A DNA stretch of 64,000 bases from Caballeronia sp. NK8 (GTDB lineage: Bacteria; Pseudomonadota; Gammaproteobacteria; Burkholderiales; Burkholderiaceae), in assembly GCF_018408855.1 (NCBI RefSeq), contig NZ_AP024323.1, positions 682,001-746,000 of the forward strand, in the 5' to 3' direction. The notes below the pieces were generated by a model, which ran no database searches, had not been told where the DNA came from, and saw only the letters and a list, made by a program, of their open reading frames with translations. Shown piece after piece: positions 44,481-52,354 of this stretch; the stretch's first letter is position 1, and each line of letters starts with the position of its first letter. A program made the translations under genes and the position numbers.

Positions 44481-45992
44481 TCATAGATAGCCGAACGTGG
44501 TTGCCGGCTCCTTCGCCGTTTCGATCCACACGCTCTTGGTCTGCGTGTACTCGTAAAGCGCCTCGACGCCGCTGGATCGTCCATAGCCGGACAGCCCATA
44601 GCCGCCGAACGGCGACGCGACGTTGATCGTCTTGTAGCCGTTCACCCAGAACGTGCCCGCATCGACCTGACCCGCGACGCGATGCGAGCGCGCGACGTCG
44701 TTGGTCCATACCGCGCCTGCGAGACCGAACTCGGTATCGTTGGCAATCGCGACGGCTTCCTCTTCAGTGTCGAACGGAATCGCCGCGACCACCGGCCCGA
44801 AAATTTCCGTGCGCGCCACGTCCATGTCGTTGCTGACGCCCGCGAGCACCGTCGGCGCAACGAAATAACCTGCATCGGAACGCGCGGCCGTGCCTGCCGC
44901 CAATGTCGCTCCCTCGGCGACGCCCTTTTCGATCATCGACATCACGTGATCATATTGCTTGCGATTATTGATCGGGCCGACTTCGGTCGTGTCGTCGAGG
45001 GGCGCGCCTACCTTGATCTTCTTCGCGCCCGCCGCGACCATCGCGACGAATTCGTCATAAACGGAACGCTGCACGAGCAGGCGCGAACCCGCGACGCAGC
45101 TTTGCCCCGCGCCCGCGAAAATCGCCGCCTGGGCGGTCAGCGCAGCACGTTTGAGATCGGCATCGGCGAAGATGATGTTGGCCGATTTGCCGCCGAGTTC
45201 GAGCACGCACGGCAGCACGCGTTTGGCCGCGGCCTCGGCGATGCGCGCGCCCGTCGCCGGCGAGCCGACGAACACGACCTTCTTCACCGCCTTGTGCGCG
45301 ATCGCCGACTGCGCGACCGTCTGCCCGAGCCCCGCGAGCACGTTGATGAGACCCTTCGGCGCACCGCCGCGCTCGGCCAGCAAGCCGATCACGAGCGACG
45401 TGAACGGCGTCAGCTCCGATGGTTTCAGCAGCACCGCGTTGCCCATCGAGATGGCGGGCGCGACTTGCCAGCCGCAGGTGAACACGGGCGCGTTCCACGG
45501 CGTGATCTGCAGCACGGTGCCCGCTGGTTCGCGGCGCGTGTAGTTCAGATGCGAGGTCGGCACGGGAATGACATCGCCATAAAACTTGTCGGCCCAGCCG
45601 CCGTAGTACTCGAACATCTCGGCGACTTTCGCCACTTCGCCGCGGCAATCGCGGATCGGCTTGCCCGAGCCGAGCGACTCCAGCCGCGCGATCTGTTCCG
45701 CTTCCTTGCGGATTTCCCGCGCGATCTCGAACATCACCCGGCCGCGCGCCGCGTGCGTGAGCGCCCACCATTGCTTCTGCGCACGCGTGGCCGCGCTCGC
45801 CGCCTGTTCGACGACCGCAGCGCCGCCGTCTTTGTAAACGAGGCTCGGCTTGCCCGTGGCGGCGTCGTAAAGCTGGATGGCGTCGCCCGCGCCTTCGATC
45901 AATTCACCGCCGACATACGAGCCGATGGTCTTCGCGTTCGGAAAGAAGTGCGCGAAGGCCGCGAGAAGCTGTTCTGCTGCGTTGTGTTCCAT
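44481..45992 (-). CDS. NAD(P)-dependent aldehyde dehydrogenase
   Basis: 503 residues with the full ALDH fold. Cofactor and active-site blocks are TPWNAPVFTCGWQVAPAISMGNAVLLKPSELTP, VLELGGKSANIIFADADL with the general-base Glu, and FAGAGQSCVAGSRLLV with the catalytic Cys, then FWVNGYKTINVASPFGGYGLSGYGRSSG. It probably oxidises a semialdehyde or aldehyde made by the 3-hydroxyisobutyrate-dehydrogenase-like enzyme encoded 15 bp upstream. Substrate not known. The start MEHNAAEQLLAAFAHFFPN is the first ATG. Confidence 0.9.
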   Translation of the reverse strand: MEHNAAEQLLAAFAHFFPNAKTIGSYVGGELIEGAGDAIQLYDAATGKPSLVYKDGGAAVVEQAASAATRAQKQWWALTHAARGRVMFEIAREIRKEAEQIARLESLGSGKPIRDCRGEVAKVAEMFEYYGGWADKFYGDVIPVPTSHLNYTRREPAGTVLQITPWNAPVFTCGWQVAPAISMGNAVLLKPSELTPFTSLVIGLLAERGGAPKGLINVLAGLGQTVAQSAIAHKAVKKVVFVGSPATGARIAEAAAKRVLPCVLELGGKSANIIFADADLKRAALTAQAAIFAGAGQSCVAGSRLLVQRSVYDEFVAMVAAGAKKIKVGAPLDDTTEVGPINNRKQYDHVMSMIEKGVAEGATLAAGTAARSDAGYFVAPTVLAGVSNDMDVARTEIFGPVVAAIPFDTEEEAVAIANDTEFGLAGAVWTNDVARSHRVAGQVDAGTFWVNGYKTINVASPFGGYGLSGYGRSSGVEALYEYTQTKSVWIETAKEPATTFGYL

Positions 45993-46007
45993 GTCCGGAT
46001 GTTCCCC

Positions 46008-46877
46008 TTACTTCGATTCGATGAACTGCACGATGCGATTGAAATCCTCCGCATCGCCGATGCTCGCCTCGCTCGCCGCCCACAGGCGCCCCGCTTCCTG
46101 CGCGATCGGCGCGTTCGCGTGCACGCCGTCGAGCAATGCCATCGCGAGGCGCACGTCCTTGCGCATGAGCTTCATCGTGAAGCCGGAGTCGAACGTGTCG
46201 TTCAAGATCCACGTCGGGTAGTTGGTGAGCGTCGCGCTGTTGCGCCCGGAGCCGCCGTTGAGCGCCTCGACGAGCTTTTCCGGATCGACGCCCGATGCCT
46301 GCGCCGCGCGCACGGCCTCGCTCGCCGCGAGCAGATGCACGCCCGTCAGCATGTTGTTGATGATCTTCGTCACGTGCCCCGCGCCGACCGGCCCGACGTG
46401 CACGCGCTTCGCGCTGATCACCGCGAGAATCGGCTCGACCGCCGCGACATCGGCTTCCGAGCCGCCGAGGACCATGGTCATCGTGGCGGTCGCGGCGCCT
46501 TTTGGGCCGCCGCTCACGGGGCCGTCGACGAAGCCGATATTGCATTCCGCCAAGGCGGCGGCGACCTTCTTCGTGCTCGCCGGATCGGCGGTAGTCGTAT
46601 CGACGACTATCAAGCCGGGCCTGCCGCTCGACGCCACGCCGCCGTGCCCGAGCACCACTTCCTCGACGATCGCGGAAGTCGGCAGCGACAGGATCAGCAC
46701 GTCGGCTTCGGCCGCGATCGCCGCGATCGACGCACGTGGCTCGATGCCATCCGCCTGCAACCCTTCCGCGACGCCCGGCGCGGCATCGAAGCCGAGCACG
46801 CGATAGCCGCCGCGCTGCGCCGAGCGCGCCATGCCGCGCCCCATGTTTCCGAGACCGATCACACCCACCGTCTTCAT
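46008..46877 (-). CDS. 3-hydroxyisobutyrate dehydrogenase-family NAD(P)-dependent oxidoreductase
   Basis: 289 residues, beta-hydroxyacid dehydrogenase family. N-terminal Rossmann motif VGVIGLGNMGRGMARSAQRGGYRV, substrate-binding block FVDGPVSGGPKGAATATMTMVLGG, and catalytic Lys in HVTKIINNMLTGVHLLAASEA. Members oxidise 3-hydroxyisobutyrate, tartronate semialdehyde (in reverse), sulfolactaldehyde or similar compounds. It is first in the minus-strand operon with an ALDH and a DUF3100 permease, 157 bp from the divergent LysR gene. Confidence 0.9.
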   Translation of the reverse strand: MKTVGVIGLGNMGRGMARSAQRGGYRVLGFDAAPGVAEGLQADGIEPRASIAAIAAEADVLILSLPTSAIVEEVVLGHGGVASSGRPGLIVVDTTTADPASTKKVAAALAECNIGFVDGPVSGGPKGAATATMTMVLGGSEADVAAVEPILAVISAKRVHVGPVGAGHVTKIINNMLTGVHLLAASEAVRAAQASGVDPEKLVEALNGGSGRNSATLTNYPTWILNDTFDSGFTMKLMRKDVRLAMALLDGVHANAPIAQEAGRLWAASEASIGDAEDFNRIVQFIESK

Positions 46878-47003
46878 CAGCGAACTCCCCTTCTCGTGCG
46901 CGAGGCGGTTCGGTCAGCCCGTCTGCCGGACGCGTCGCGCGTTTTTGCATGGCTGTCATATTCCGCTGGCGAAGCCGTACAATCAATCAACGCCAATATT
47001 GAA

Positions 47004-47026
47004 AGTGTTCTAATTTTTAGAACACT
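47004..47026. promoter_or_regulatory. perfect 10-bp inverted repeat at the LysR start
   Basis: AGTGTTCTAA-TTT-TTAGAACACT ends 8 bp before the LysR ATG (47035). It contains the LysR-type T-N11-A form and lies where it could autoregulate the gene and control the divergent operon. Confidence 0.7.
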
Positions 47027-47034
47027 GCGACGCC

Positions 47035-47943
47035 ATGACAGACAATCTGACCGACAGCCGCATCGTCTATTTTTTCGAGGCCGTGCGCTGCGGCACGATT
47101 CGCGCGGCGGCCGATTACCTCAACGTCGCACCGTCGGCGGTGAGCCGGCAGATCGGCCTGCTGGAAAAGGAACTCGATGCGGCGCTCGTTGAACGGCACG
47201 CGCGCGGCGTCAAGACGACCGAGGCCGGACAATGCGTGATCGAATACTTTCGCGAGCAGCTCGCGCATCGCGACGACCTGCTTTCGCGTCTGGAGGAATT
47301 GCGCGGCCTGCGCACGGGTCAGGTCAACATCGTGCTCGGCGAAGGCTTCGTGTCAGACCTTCTGTCGGGGCCGATGCAGCAGTTCTGCAAGCAATACACC
47401 GGCATCAAGGTGAATCTCGATCTCGGCGGCACCAACGACGTGATCCGCAAGATTTCCGAGGACGAAGGCGAGATCGGCCTCGTCTACAACCCGCCGCAGG
47501 AACCGAAGCTCGTATCGCGCGCGATCAAGCGTCAGCCGATGATGGCGATCGTCGGCGCGAGCTTTCCGCGCAAGGACCGCAAGTCGATGAGCGTGCACGA
47601 ACTTGCGCACTATCCGCTTGCGGTGACGCATGCTTCATACGGCACGCGGCAGATGTTGCAGGCCGTCGAATACGCGGAGAAGCTGCGGCTCGATCCGGTC
47701 GTCACGACGAATTCCATCGCCATACTCAAGCAGTTCGTGAAGTCGGGGCTCGGCATCACGGTGTTGCCCGCGTTCGCGGTGACGAGCGAGATGGAAGCGG
47801 GCGAGCTCTTCGCGATCGACATCAATCATCCGATTCTCGCCGATGCCGAAGCGCATCTCGTGACGCGCGCGGGGCGCAGGCTGTCGGTCGCGACGAACAA
47901 GATGCTGCAGTTCATGACCGCGCAGATGCGGGCCTTCCGTTAA
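47035..47943 (+). CDS. LysR-family transcriptional regulator
   Basis: 302 residues. The winged helix-turn-helix is TDSRIVYFFEAVRCGTIRAAADYLNVAPSAVSRQIGLLEKELDAALVERHARGVKTTEAG, followed by the periplasmic-binding-like effector domain (QVNIVLGEGFVSDLLSGPMQQFCKQYTGIKVNLDLG, GLGITVLPAFAV). It is divergent from the dehydrogenase/ALDH/DUF3100 operon and is the probable regulator of it. A strong palindrome overlaps its start region. The nucleoside deaminase gene lies 52 bp downstream on the same strand. Confidence 0.9.
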   Translation: MTDNLTDSRIVYFFEAVRCGTIRAAADYLNVAPSAVSRQIGLLEKELDAALVERHARGVKTTEAGQCVIEYFREQLAHRDDLLSRLEELRGLRTGQVNIVLGEGFVSDLLSGPMQQFCKQYTGIKVNLDLGGTNDVIRKISEDEGEIGLVYNPPQEPKLVSRAIKRQPMMAIVGASFPRKDRKSMSVHELAHYPLAVTHASYGTRQMLQAVEYAEKLRLDPVVTTNSIAILKQFVKSGLGITVLPAFAVTSEMEAGELFAIDINHPILADAEAHLVTRAGRRLSVATNKMLQFMTAQMRAFR

Positions 47944-47995
47944 ATCGGATGTCCGCTAACATCATGGTCCGGCTGTCAAACAAGGAGGACACGGC

Positions 47996-48481
47996 ATGAT
48001 CGACGATACCGACAAGCAGCACCTGATCCGTTGCATCGAACTGGCGCAGGAAGCGCTCGATGACGGCGACGAACCATTCGGCTCGATGCTCGTCGCGAAG
48101 GACGGGCGCGTGCTGTTCGAAGACCGCAATCGCGTGAGCGGCGGCGATCACACGCGGCATCCGGAGTTCGCGATCGCGAAATGGGCGGCGGAGAACGTGC
48201 CCGAAACCGAGCGCGCGGACGCGGTCGTGTACACGTCCGGCGAACATTGCCCGATGTGTTCGGCGGCGCATGCGTGGGTCGGACTCGGGCGCATCGTCTA
48301 TGCGGCATCGACGCAACAGTTCATGCGATGGCGCGCCGAACTCGGCGCGCAACCGGGCCGCGTGCGTGCGTTGGCGATTCAGGACGTGATCGCGGATACG
48401 GTGGTCGATGGTCCCGTCGAGGAATTTGCGGAGCGTGTGAAAGCGCTGCATGTGGCGCACTATCGCAAGGCGAGCGCTTAG
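47996..48481 (+). CDS. cytidine/deoxycytidylate deaminase-fold protein (guanine deaminase-like)
   Basis: 161 residues. Zinc and catalytic residues are present: H55-P-E57 (RHPEFAI) and C85-x-x-C88 (GEHCPMCSAAHAWVGLGRIVYA). HPE with CPMC is typical of the nucleoside deaminase/guanine deaminase group rather than tRNA-editing TadA, which uses HAE and PCxxC. It should hydrolytically deaminate a purine or pyrimidine base. It starts after AAGGAGGAC at 47996 and ends at a strong hairpin. Confidence 0.87.
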   Translation: MIDDTDKQHLIRCIELAQEALDDGDEPFGSMLVAKDGRVLFEDRNRVSGGDHTRHPEFAIAKWAAENVPETERADAVVYTSGEHCPMCSAAHAWVGLGRIVYAASTQQFMRWRAELGAQPGRVRALAIQDVIADTVVDGPVEEFAERVKALHVAHYRKASA

Positions 48482-48492
48482 CGGAAGATCGC

Positions 48493-48526
48493 GCATTCGA
48501 TCGCCTCTCCCGAGGCGATCGAATGC
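48493..48526. terminator. 15-bp perfect hairpin between convergent deaminase and catC genes
   Basis: GCATTCGATCGCCTC and GAGGCGATCGAATGC pair completely around TCCC, directly beside the catC stop and 11 bp after the deaminase stop. No T-run is present; it is a strong bidirectional hairpin. Confidence 0.65.
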
Positions 48527-48528
48527 GG

Positions 48529-48819
48529 CTATGCGTCCCCTTCCCGCACCGACGACGCATGTCTGCACAGCGCCGTCACTTCCATCGACATATACGGAAA
48601 CAAGGGCAAACGACTCAACACGTCATGCAAATGCGCGGGACTTTCGACATCGAAGATGCTCACGTTCGCATAACGTCCCGCTACGCGCCACAGATGCCGC
48701 CATATGCCTTCGCGCTGCAATTGCTGCGCCATTTCCTTTTCCTGCGCCTTGAGTTCTTCCGCGCGCGCAGACGATAAATCGTGCGGCAGATTGACCGTCA
48801 TTTCGACATGAAACAGCAT
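48529..48819 (-). CDS. catC: muconolactone delta-isomerase
   Basis: 96 residues, the normal CatC length. MLFHVEMTVNLPHDLSSARAEELKAQEKEMAQQLQREGIWRHLWRVAGRYANVSIFDVESPAHLHDVLSRLPLFPYMSMEVTAL is a full match to the family. It isomerises muconolactone to beta-ketoadipate enol-lactone. It is the last gene of a catB-catA-catC operon, 19 bp after catA. Confidence 0.95.
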   Translation of the reverse strand: MLFHVEMTVNLPHDLSSARAEELKAQEKEMAQQLQREGIWRHLWRVAGRYANVSIFDVESPAHLHDVLSRLPLFPYMSMEVTALCRHASSVREGDA

Positions 48820-48838
48820 GTTCGCTCCGATCAGTTAA

Positions 48839-49747
48839 TCAAACCGCCGCGCGCGCACGCGCCACTTCGGTGCCCGGCACATCGTCGCGTTCGCTGCACA
48901 GCGTGAAGTCGAAATCGATCAGCGCGAAGCGCCCTTCTACGCCATACGGCTTGCCTTGCGCGCCTTCGGCTTTCTGCACTTCGGGAACGAGACCATCGCG
49001 CGTGGCGAAAGCGAAGTCGTCCCACAGATACGGATCGCCGTCGATATTGATCTGCGTCGTCAGCTTGCGATACCCCGGCGCCGACACGAAGAAGTGAATA
49101 TGCGCGGGCCGATGGCCATGCCGTCCGAGTTGATCGAGCAATTGCTGCGTCTTGCCGCCGGGCGGCACGCTATAGCCCACGGGCACGACGCTGGTGAACG
49201 CGTAATTGCCTTCGCTATCGGTGCGGATCGAGCGGCGCAGGTTGAAGGCGGACTGCGACTTGTCGAAGAACGAGTAATTGCCGAGATGATTGGCATGCCA
49301 CACTTCGACGAGCGCATTCGCAAGCGGCTTGCCGTCTTTCGTCAGCACGCGCCCGCGCATCACGAGCGTTTCGCCGGGGCTCGTGCCGTCGTCGAGACGC
49401 GCGTGTCCGACCGACTCGGGCGCGCCTGCCACATAGAGCGGTCCTTCGATGGTGCGCGGTGTGCCGCCTTCGAGACCGGCTTGCGCTTCCTTTTCATCGA
49501 GACGCGCATCGAGGAAATGCTCGAAGCCCAGGCCCGCAGCGAGCAAACCGAACTCGCCGCTCTGCCCCGTTTCGCCGAGATAGTTCAGCGCGGCCCAGAA
49601 CTCGCCCGGCGTCACGTCGAGGTCTTCGATCGTGTAGAAAAGATCGCGCACGATGCGGTTCACGATCGCTTGCGTGCGCGCGTTGCCGTCGTTCGTGGCG
49701 CTATCGTTGATCTTTTGCAGCAGGGCGTCGATGCTTTCTCTGTTCAT
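48839..49747 (-). CDS. catA: catechol 1,2-dioxygenase
   Basis: 302 residues. The intradiol-dioxygenase iron ligands can be placed: Tyr in HANHLGNYSFFDKSQ, Tyr in VVPVGYSVPPGG, and the two His in HRPAHIHFFVSAPGY. The N-terminal helical linker domain is intact (NRIVRDLFYTIEDLDVTPGEFWAALNYL). It cleaves catechol to cis,cis-muconate with O2. The ATG at 49747 has GGAGACATCGAA upstream; a longer open frame to 49909 is not homologous. It lies 43 bp after catB. Confidence 0.95.
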   Translation of the reverse strand: MNRESIDALLQKINDSATNDGNARTQAIVNRIVRDLFYTIEDLDVTPGEFWAALNYLGETGQSGEFGLLAAGLGFEHFLDARLDEKEAQAGLEGGTPRTIEGPLYVAGAPESVGHARLDDGTSPGETLVMRGRVLTKDGKPLANALVEVWHANHLGNYSFFDKSQSAFNLRRSIRTDSEGNYAFTSVVPVGYSVPPGGKTQQLLDQLGRHGHRPAHIHFFVSAPGYRKLTTQINIDGDPYLWDDFAFATRDGLVPEVQKAEGAQGKPYGVEGRFALIDFDFTLCSERDDVPGTEVARARAAV

Positions 49748-49790
49748 TTCGATGTCTCCGTGAATCGGTATGTGTGGGATACTGCGGTGA

Positions 49791-50948
49791 TCAGTGCATT
49801 GCGACGAACGCGCCGCGCTTCGAATCGCGACGCAGACGTTCGATGCGTTCCCAGTCGAGCGCGATGCCAAGCCCCGGCCCTTGTGGCAGACGAAGCGCGA
49901 AGTTTTCATAGCGCAACGGTTCGATGAGAATGTCTTCGGTCAGCAGCAACGGCCCGAAAAGCTCCGTGCCCCAACGCATCTCGCCGAAGGTGCTGAATAA
50001 CTGCGCGGATGCCATCGTGCCGATCGCGCCTTCGAGCATCGTGCCGCCGTAGAGATCGATGTGCGCGGCCCGCGCGATCGCTGCGACGCTCGCCGCGCTC
50101 GTCAAGCCACCCGATTGCGCGATCTTCACGGCGAAAACATGCGCCGCGCGCGTGCTGGCGAGCGCGAAGGCATCGCCTGGGCCGTGCAGCGCTTCATCGG
50201 CCATGATGGGCACGTGCGCGAGCTTCGTGAGGCGCGCGAGTCCCGCGTGATCGTTGGCTGCGACAGGCTGTTCGATCAGGCCGACGCCCGCATCCGCGAA
50301 ACGCCTGGCGGCCCATACGGCGTCGCTTTCGCTCCATGCCTGGTTGACGTCCACGCGCACTTCGCCGCGATCGCCGAGCGCCCGCTTGATCGCGATCACA
50401 TGCGCGACGTCGTCCGCCAACGCGCGCGCGCCGATCTTCAGCTTGAACACGCGATGCCTGCGCCGGTCGAGCATCTGCTCCGCCTCGTCGATATCGCGGC
50501 CTGTGTCGCCGCTCGCAAGCGTCCATGCGACATCGACGCGATCCATCACGCGTCCGCCGAACAGCTCCGACAGCGGCACGTTCAGTCGCTGCGCCTGTGC
50601 ATCGAAGAGCGCGGTTTCGAGCGCGCATTTCGCGAAGCGATTGCCTTGAAAGCAATCGCGCATTTTGGCCACCGCCGCGCCCGGGCGGCTCGCGTCCATG
50701 CCTTTGAGCAAGGGCGCGAAATACGTATCGATGTTGGTCTTGATGCTCTCGGGGCTTTCCTCGCCATAAGCGAGTCCGCCGATGGTCGTGCCTTCGCCGC
50801 ATCCGACGATGCCGTCCGTGCAGGTCACGCGCACGATCACGAGCGTCTGGCAGTTCATGGTGGCGACCGACAGGCGGTGCGGGCGAATCGTCGGCACGTC
50901 GACGAGCATCGTTTCTATCTTTTCGATGCCGATGAAGGGGAATGGCAC
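49791..50948 (-). CDS. catB: muconate cycloisomerase
   Basis: 385 residues of the enolase superfamily. Catalytic blocks are HRVFKLKIGARA (Lys-x-Lys), VRVDVNQAW and PIMADEALHG (metal-binding Asp/Glu), and VKIAQSGGLTSA (Lys). It converts cis,cis-muconate to muconolactone. It heads the catBAC operon. No catR gene is adjacent, but an extended dyad lies 60-100 bp upstream. Confidence 0.94.
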   Translation of the reverse strand: MPFPFIGIEKIETMLVDVPTIRPHRLSVATMNCQTLVIVRVTCTDGIVGCGEGTTIGGLAYGEESPESIKTNIDTYFAPLLKGMDASRPGAAVAKMRDCFQGNRFAKCALETALFDAQAQRLNVPLSELFGGRVMDRVDVAWTLASGDTGRDIDEAEQMLDRRRHRVFKLKIGARALADDVAHVIAIKRALGDRGEVRVDVNQAWSESDAVWAARRFADAGVGLIEQPVAANDHAGLARLTKLAHVPIMADEALHGPGDAFALASTRAAHVFAVKIAQSGGLTSAASVAAIARAAHIDLYGGTMLEGAIGTMASAQLFSTFGEMRWGTELFGPLLLTEDILIEPLRYENFALRLPQGPGLGIALDWERIERLRRDSKRGAFVAMH

Positions 50949-51009
50949 GGCTTGCGTCTCCGTTTCGTTGTGTCTGCAACGAAATTAAACGACGCGCTTA
51001 TATCGGTCA

Positions 51010-51049
51010 AATCAATCATATATGGCGAAGTGCATCCATAAGATTGATT
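51010..51049. promoter_or_regulatory. extended dyad upstream of catB
   Basis: AATCAATC at 51010-51017 mirrors GATTGATT at 51042-51049, with an inner TATGG/CCATA pair. It lies about 60-100 bp upstream of the catB start on the catB side of the porin terminator and is a candidate CatR or other LysR site. Confidence 0.45.
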
Positions 51050-51071
51050 CTACGAGGCGATGAAACAAGCG

Positions 51072-51104
51072 AAAAAGCCCGGCGGGGAAAGCTCCCAGCC
51101 GGGT
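51072..51104 (-). terminator. rho-independent terminator of the aromatic amine dehydrogenase/porin operon
   Basis: On the minus strand CCCGGC pairs with GCCGGG, with an inner GGGA/TCCC stem, then a TTTTT run. It follows the porin stop by 26 bp and separates that operon from catBAC. Confidence 0.85.
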
Positions 51105-51129
51105 CAAAACACGCCCTCGGATTTATTTT

Positions 51130-52344
51130 TTAGAAGTTATGCCGTATGCCGAGCGTCACAGACAATTGTCGATCGCTGTTCGAATTCGGCAGATTGGGAA
51201 TCTGCGCGTAATTCGCCGGCCCACCTGTCGCCGGATCGATGCCGAGGCCCGCGCCTACCGCCTTCTGCATGATCGCGACGCCATACAGCGCCGTGCGCTT
51301 GGACAGCGCGTAATTCGCACCGAGGTTCACCTGATGAAAGCGCGTCGATGAAGATCCATCCGGCTTTGCATTGTTATAGATATAGGCGAGCCCGAGTTGC
51401 AGGAACGGCGTGGCCGCGTAGGTCAGATTCACTTCACCGATATCGAACGCGATATCGCGGCCTTGCGGATTCGCGCTGTCCGCGAAGAACAGGCTATGCT
51501 CCAGGCGGCTATGCGTGTAAGTCAGCGCGATGGTCGCCGGTCCGATCGCATACGATACACCCGCGCCATACGCTTTCAATGCCTCCGCGTTCTGCAACTG
51601 ACAATAGAGCGCAGTCGGATTGGAGCAGGCGAAATCGCCGATATAGCCGTTGGTACCGCCCAAAGCCGCATCGAGCGGATTGTGCAGGTTCAGATAACCC
51701 GCGCTGATGGAAACGGGCAATCGCGTATAAGCCGCGGCGATCGAATAGCCGCGCCGTTGACTGAAATCACCGGCCACGCCGCCGAGACTGTACGTGCCGC
51801 CTAGCGAGAAACCATTCCAGTCCGGGCTCGTGTATTTGATCGAGTTGTTGAAGTTGAACGCTTCGTTCAGATTGTCGACGTCGCCGATGTGCGAGCCATA
51901 CAGCGTCGCCCACGAGTTGCTCGACACGTAAAGTCCGAGGAAATCCGAATACGAATCGTACTGACGCCCGAACGACAAGGTGCCGTATTGCTCGTGACCC
52001 AGCCCAACCCAGGCCTGACGGTTGAATTGCGCTCCGCCCTGAACAAAGCCGCCGGTGCCCGTATAGAAGCTGTTTTCCAGATTGAACTTCGCCTGCAGTC
52101 CGCCGCCGAGATCTTCGACGCCGAGCAAGCCGAAACGCGAAGGCACGAGATTGCCGCCCGAGAACGCAAAGTTATGCCCCGAGCCGACGCTGCCGTCGGC
52201 ATTGGTGAATTGCTGATTCGTCGTGTAGGTCAGCCCCGCATCGACGGTTCCGTACAGCGTCACCGTGCTTTGCGCCGATGCGCTCGCGCACACCGCAAGT
52301 GCCGCCGTCGACACGAGCTGCCGCGCGATCGTTTTGGTTGTCAT
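51130..52344 (-). CDS. Gram-negative porin (OmpC/Omp32-like)
   Basis: 404 residues. The signal peptide ends ASAQS, and the mature start STVTLYGTVDAGLTYTTNQ is the typical Burkholderiales porin beginning. Beta strands recur throughout, including RFGLLGVEDLGGGLQAKFNLENSF, GTLSFGRQYDSY and the terminal SVTLGIRHNF with C-terminal Phe. It forms a trimeric 16-stranded barrel. It starts 10 bp after the aldehyde dehydrogenase stop, so it is the last gene of the amine operon and may admit the amine or related aromatic compounds. Confidence 0.92.
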   Translation of the reverse strand: MTTKTIARQLVSTAALAVCASASAQSTVTLYGTVDAGLTYTTNQQFTNADGSVGSGHNFAFSGGNLVPSRFGLLGVEDLGGGLQAKFNLENSFYTGTGGFVQGGAQFNRQAWVGLGHEQYGTLSFGRQYDSYSDFLGLYVSSNSWATLYGSHIGDVDNLNEAFNFNNSIKYTSPDWNGFSLGGTYSLGGVAGDFSQRRGYSIAAAYTRLPVSISAGYLNLHNPLDAALGGTNGYIGDFACSNPTALYCQLQNAEALKAYGAGVSYAIGPATIALTYTHSRLEHSLFFADSANPQGRDIAFDIGEVNLTYAATPFLQLGLAYIYNNAKPDGSSSTRFHQVNLGANYALSKRTALYGVAIMQKAVGAGLGIDPATGGPANYAQIPNLPNSNSDRQLSVTLGIRHNF

Positions 52345-52354
52345 GCGAGCGTCC

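Noticed and set aside
44682..47192. 836-codon open frame on the plus strand across the ALDH and dehydrogenase genes
   Set aside because: Antisense shadow of two well-supported minus-strand genes; composition is Arg/His-rich without motifs.
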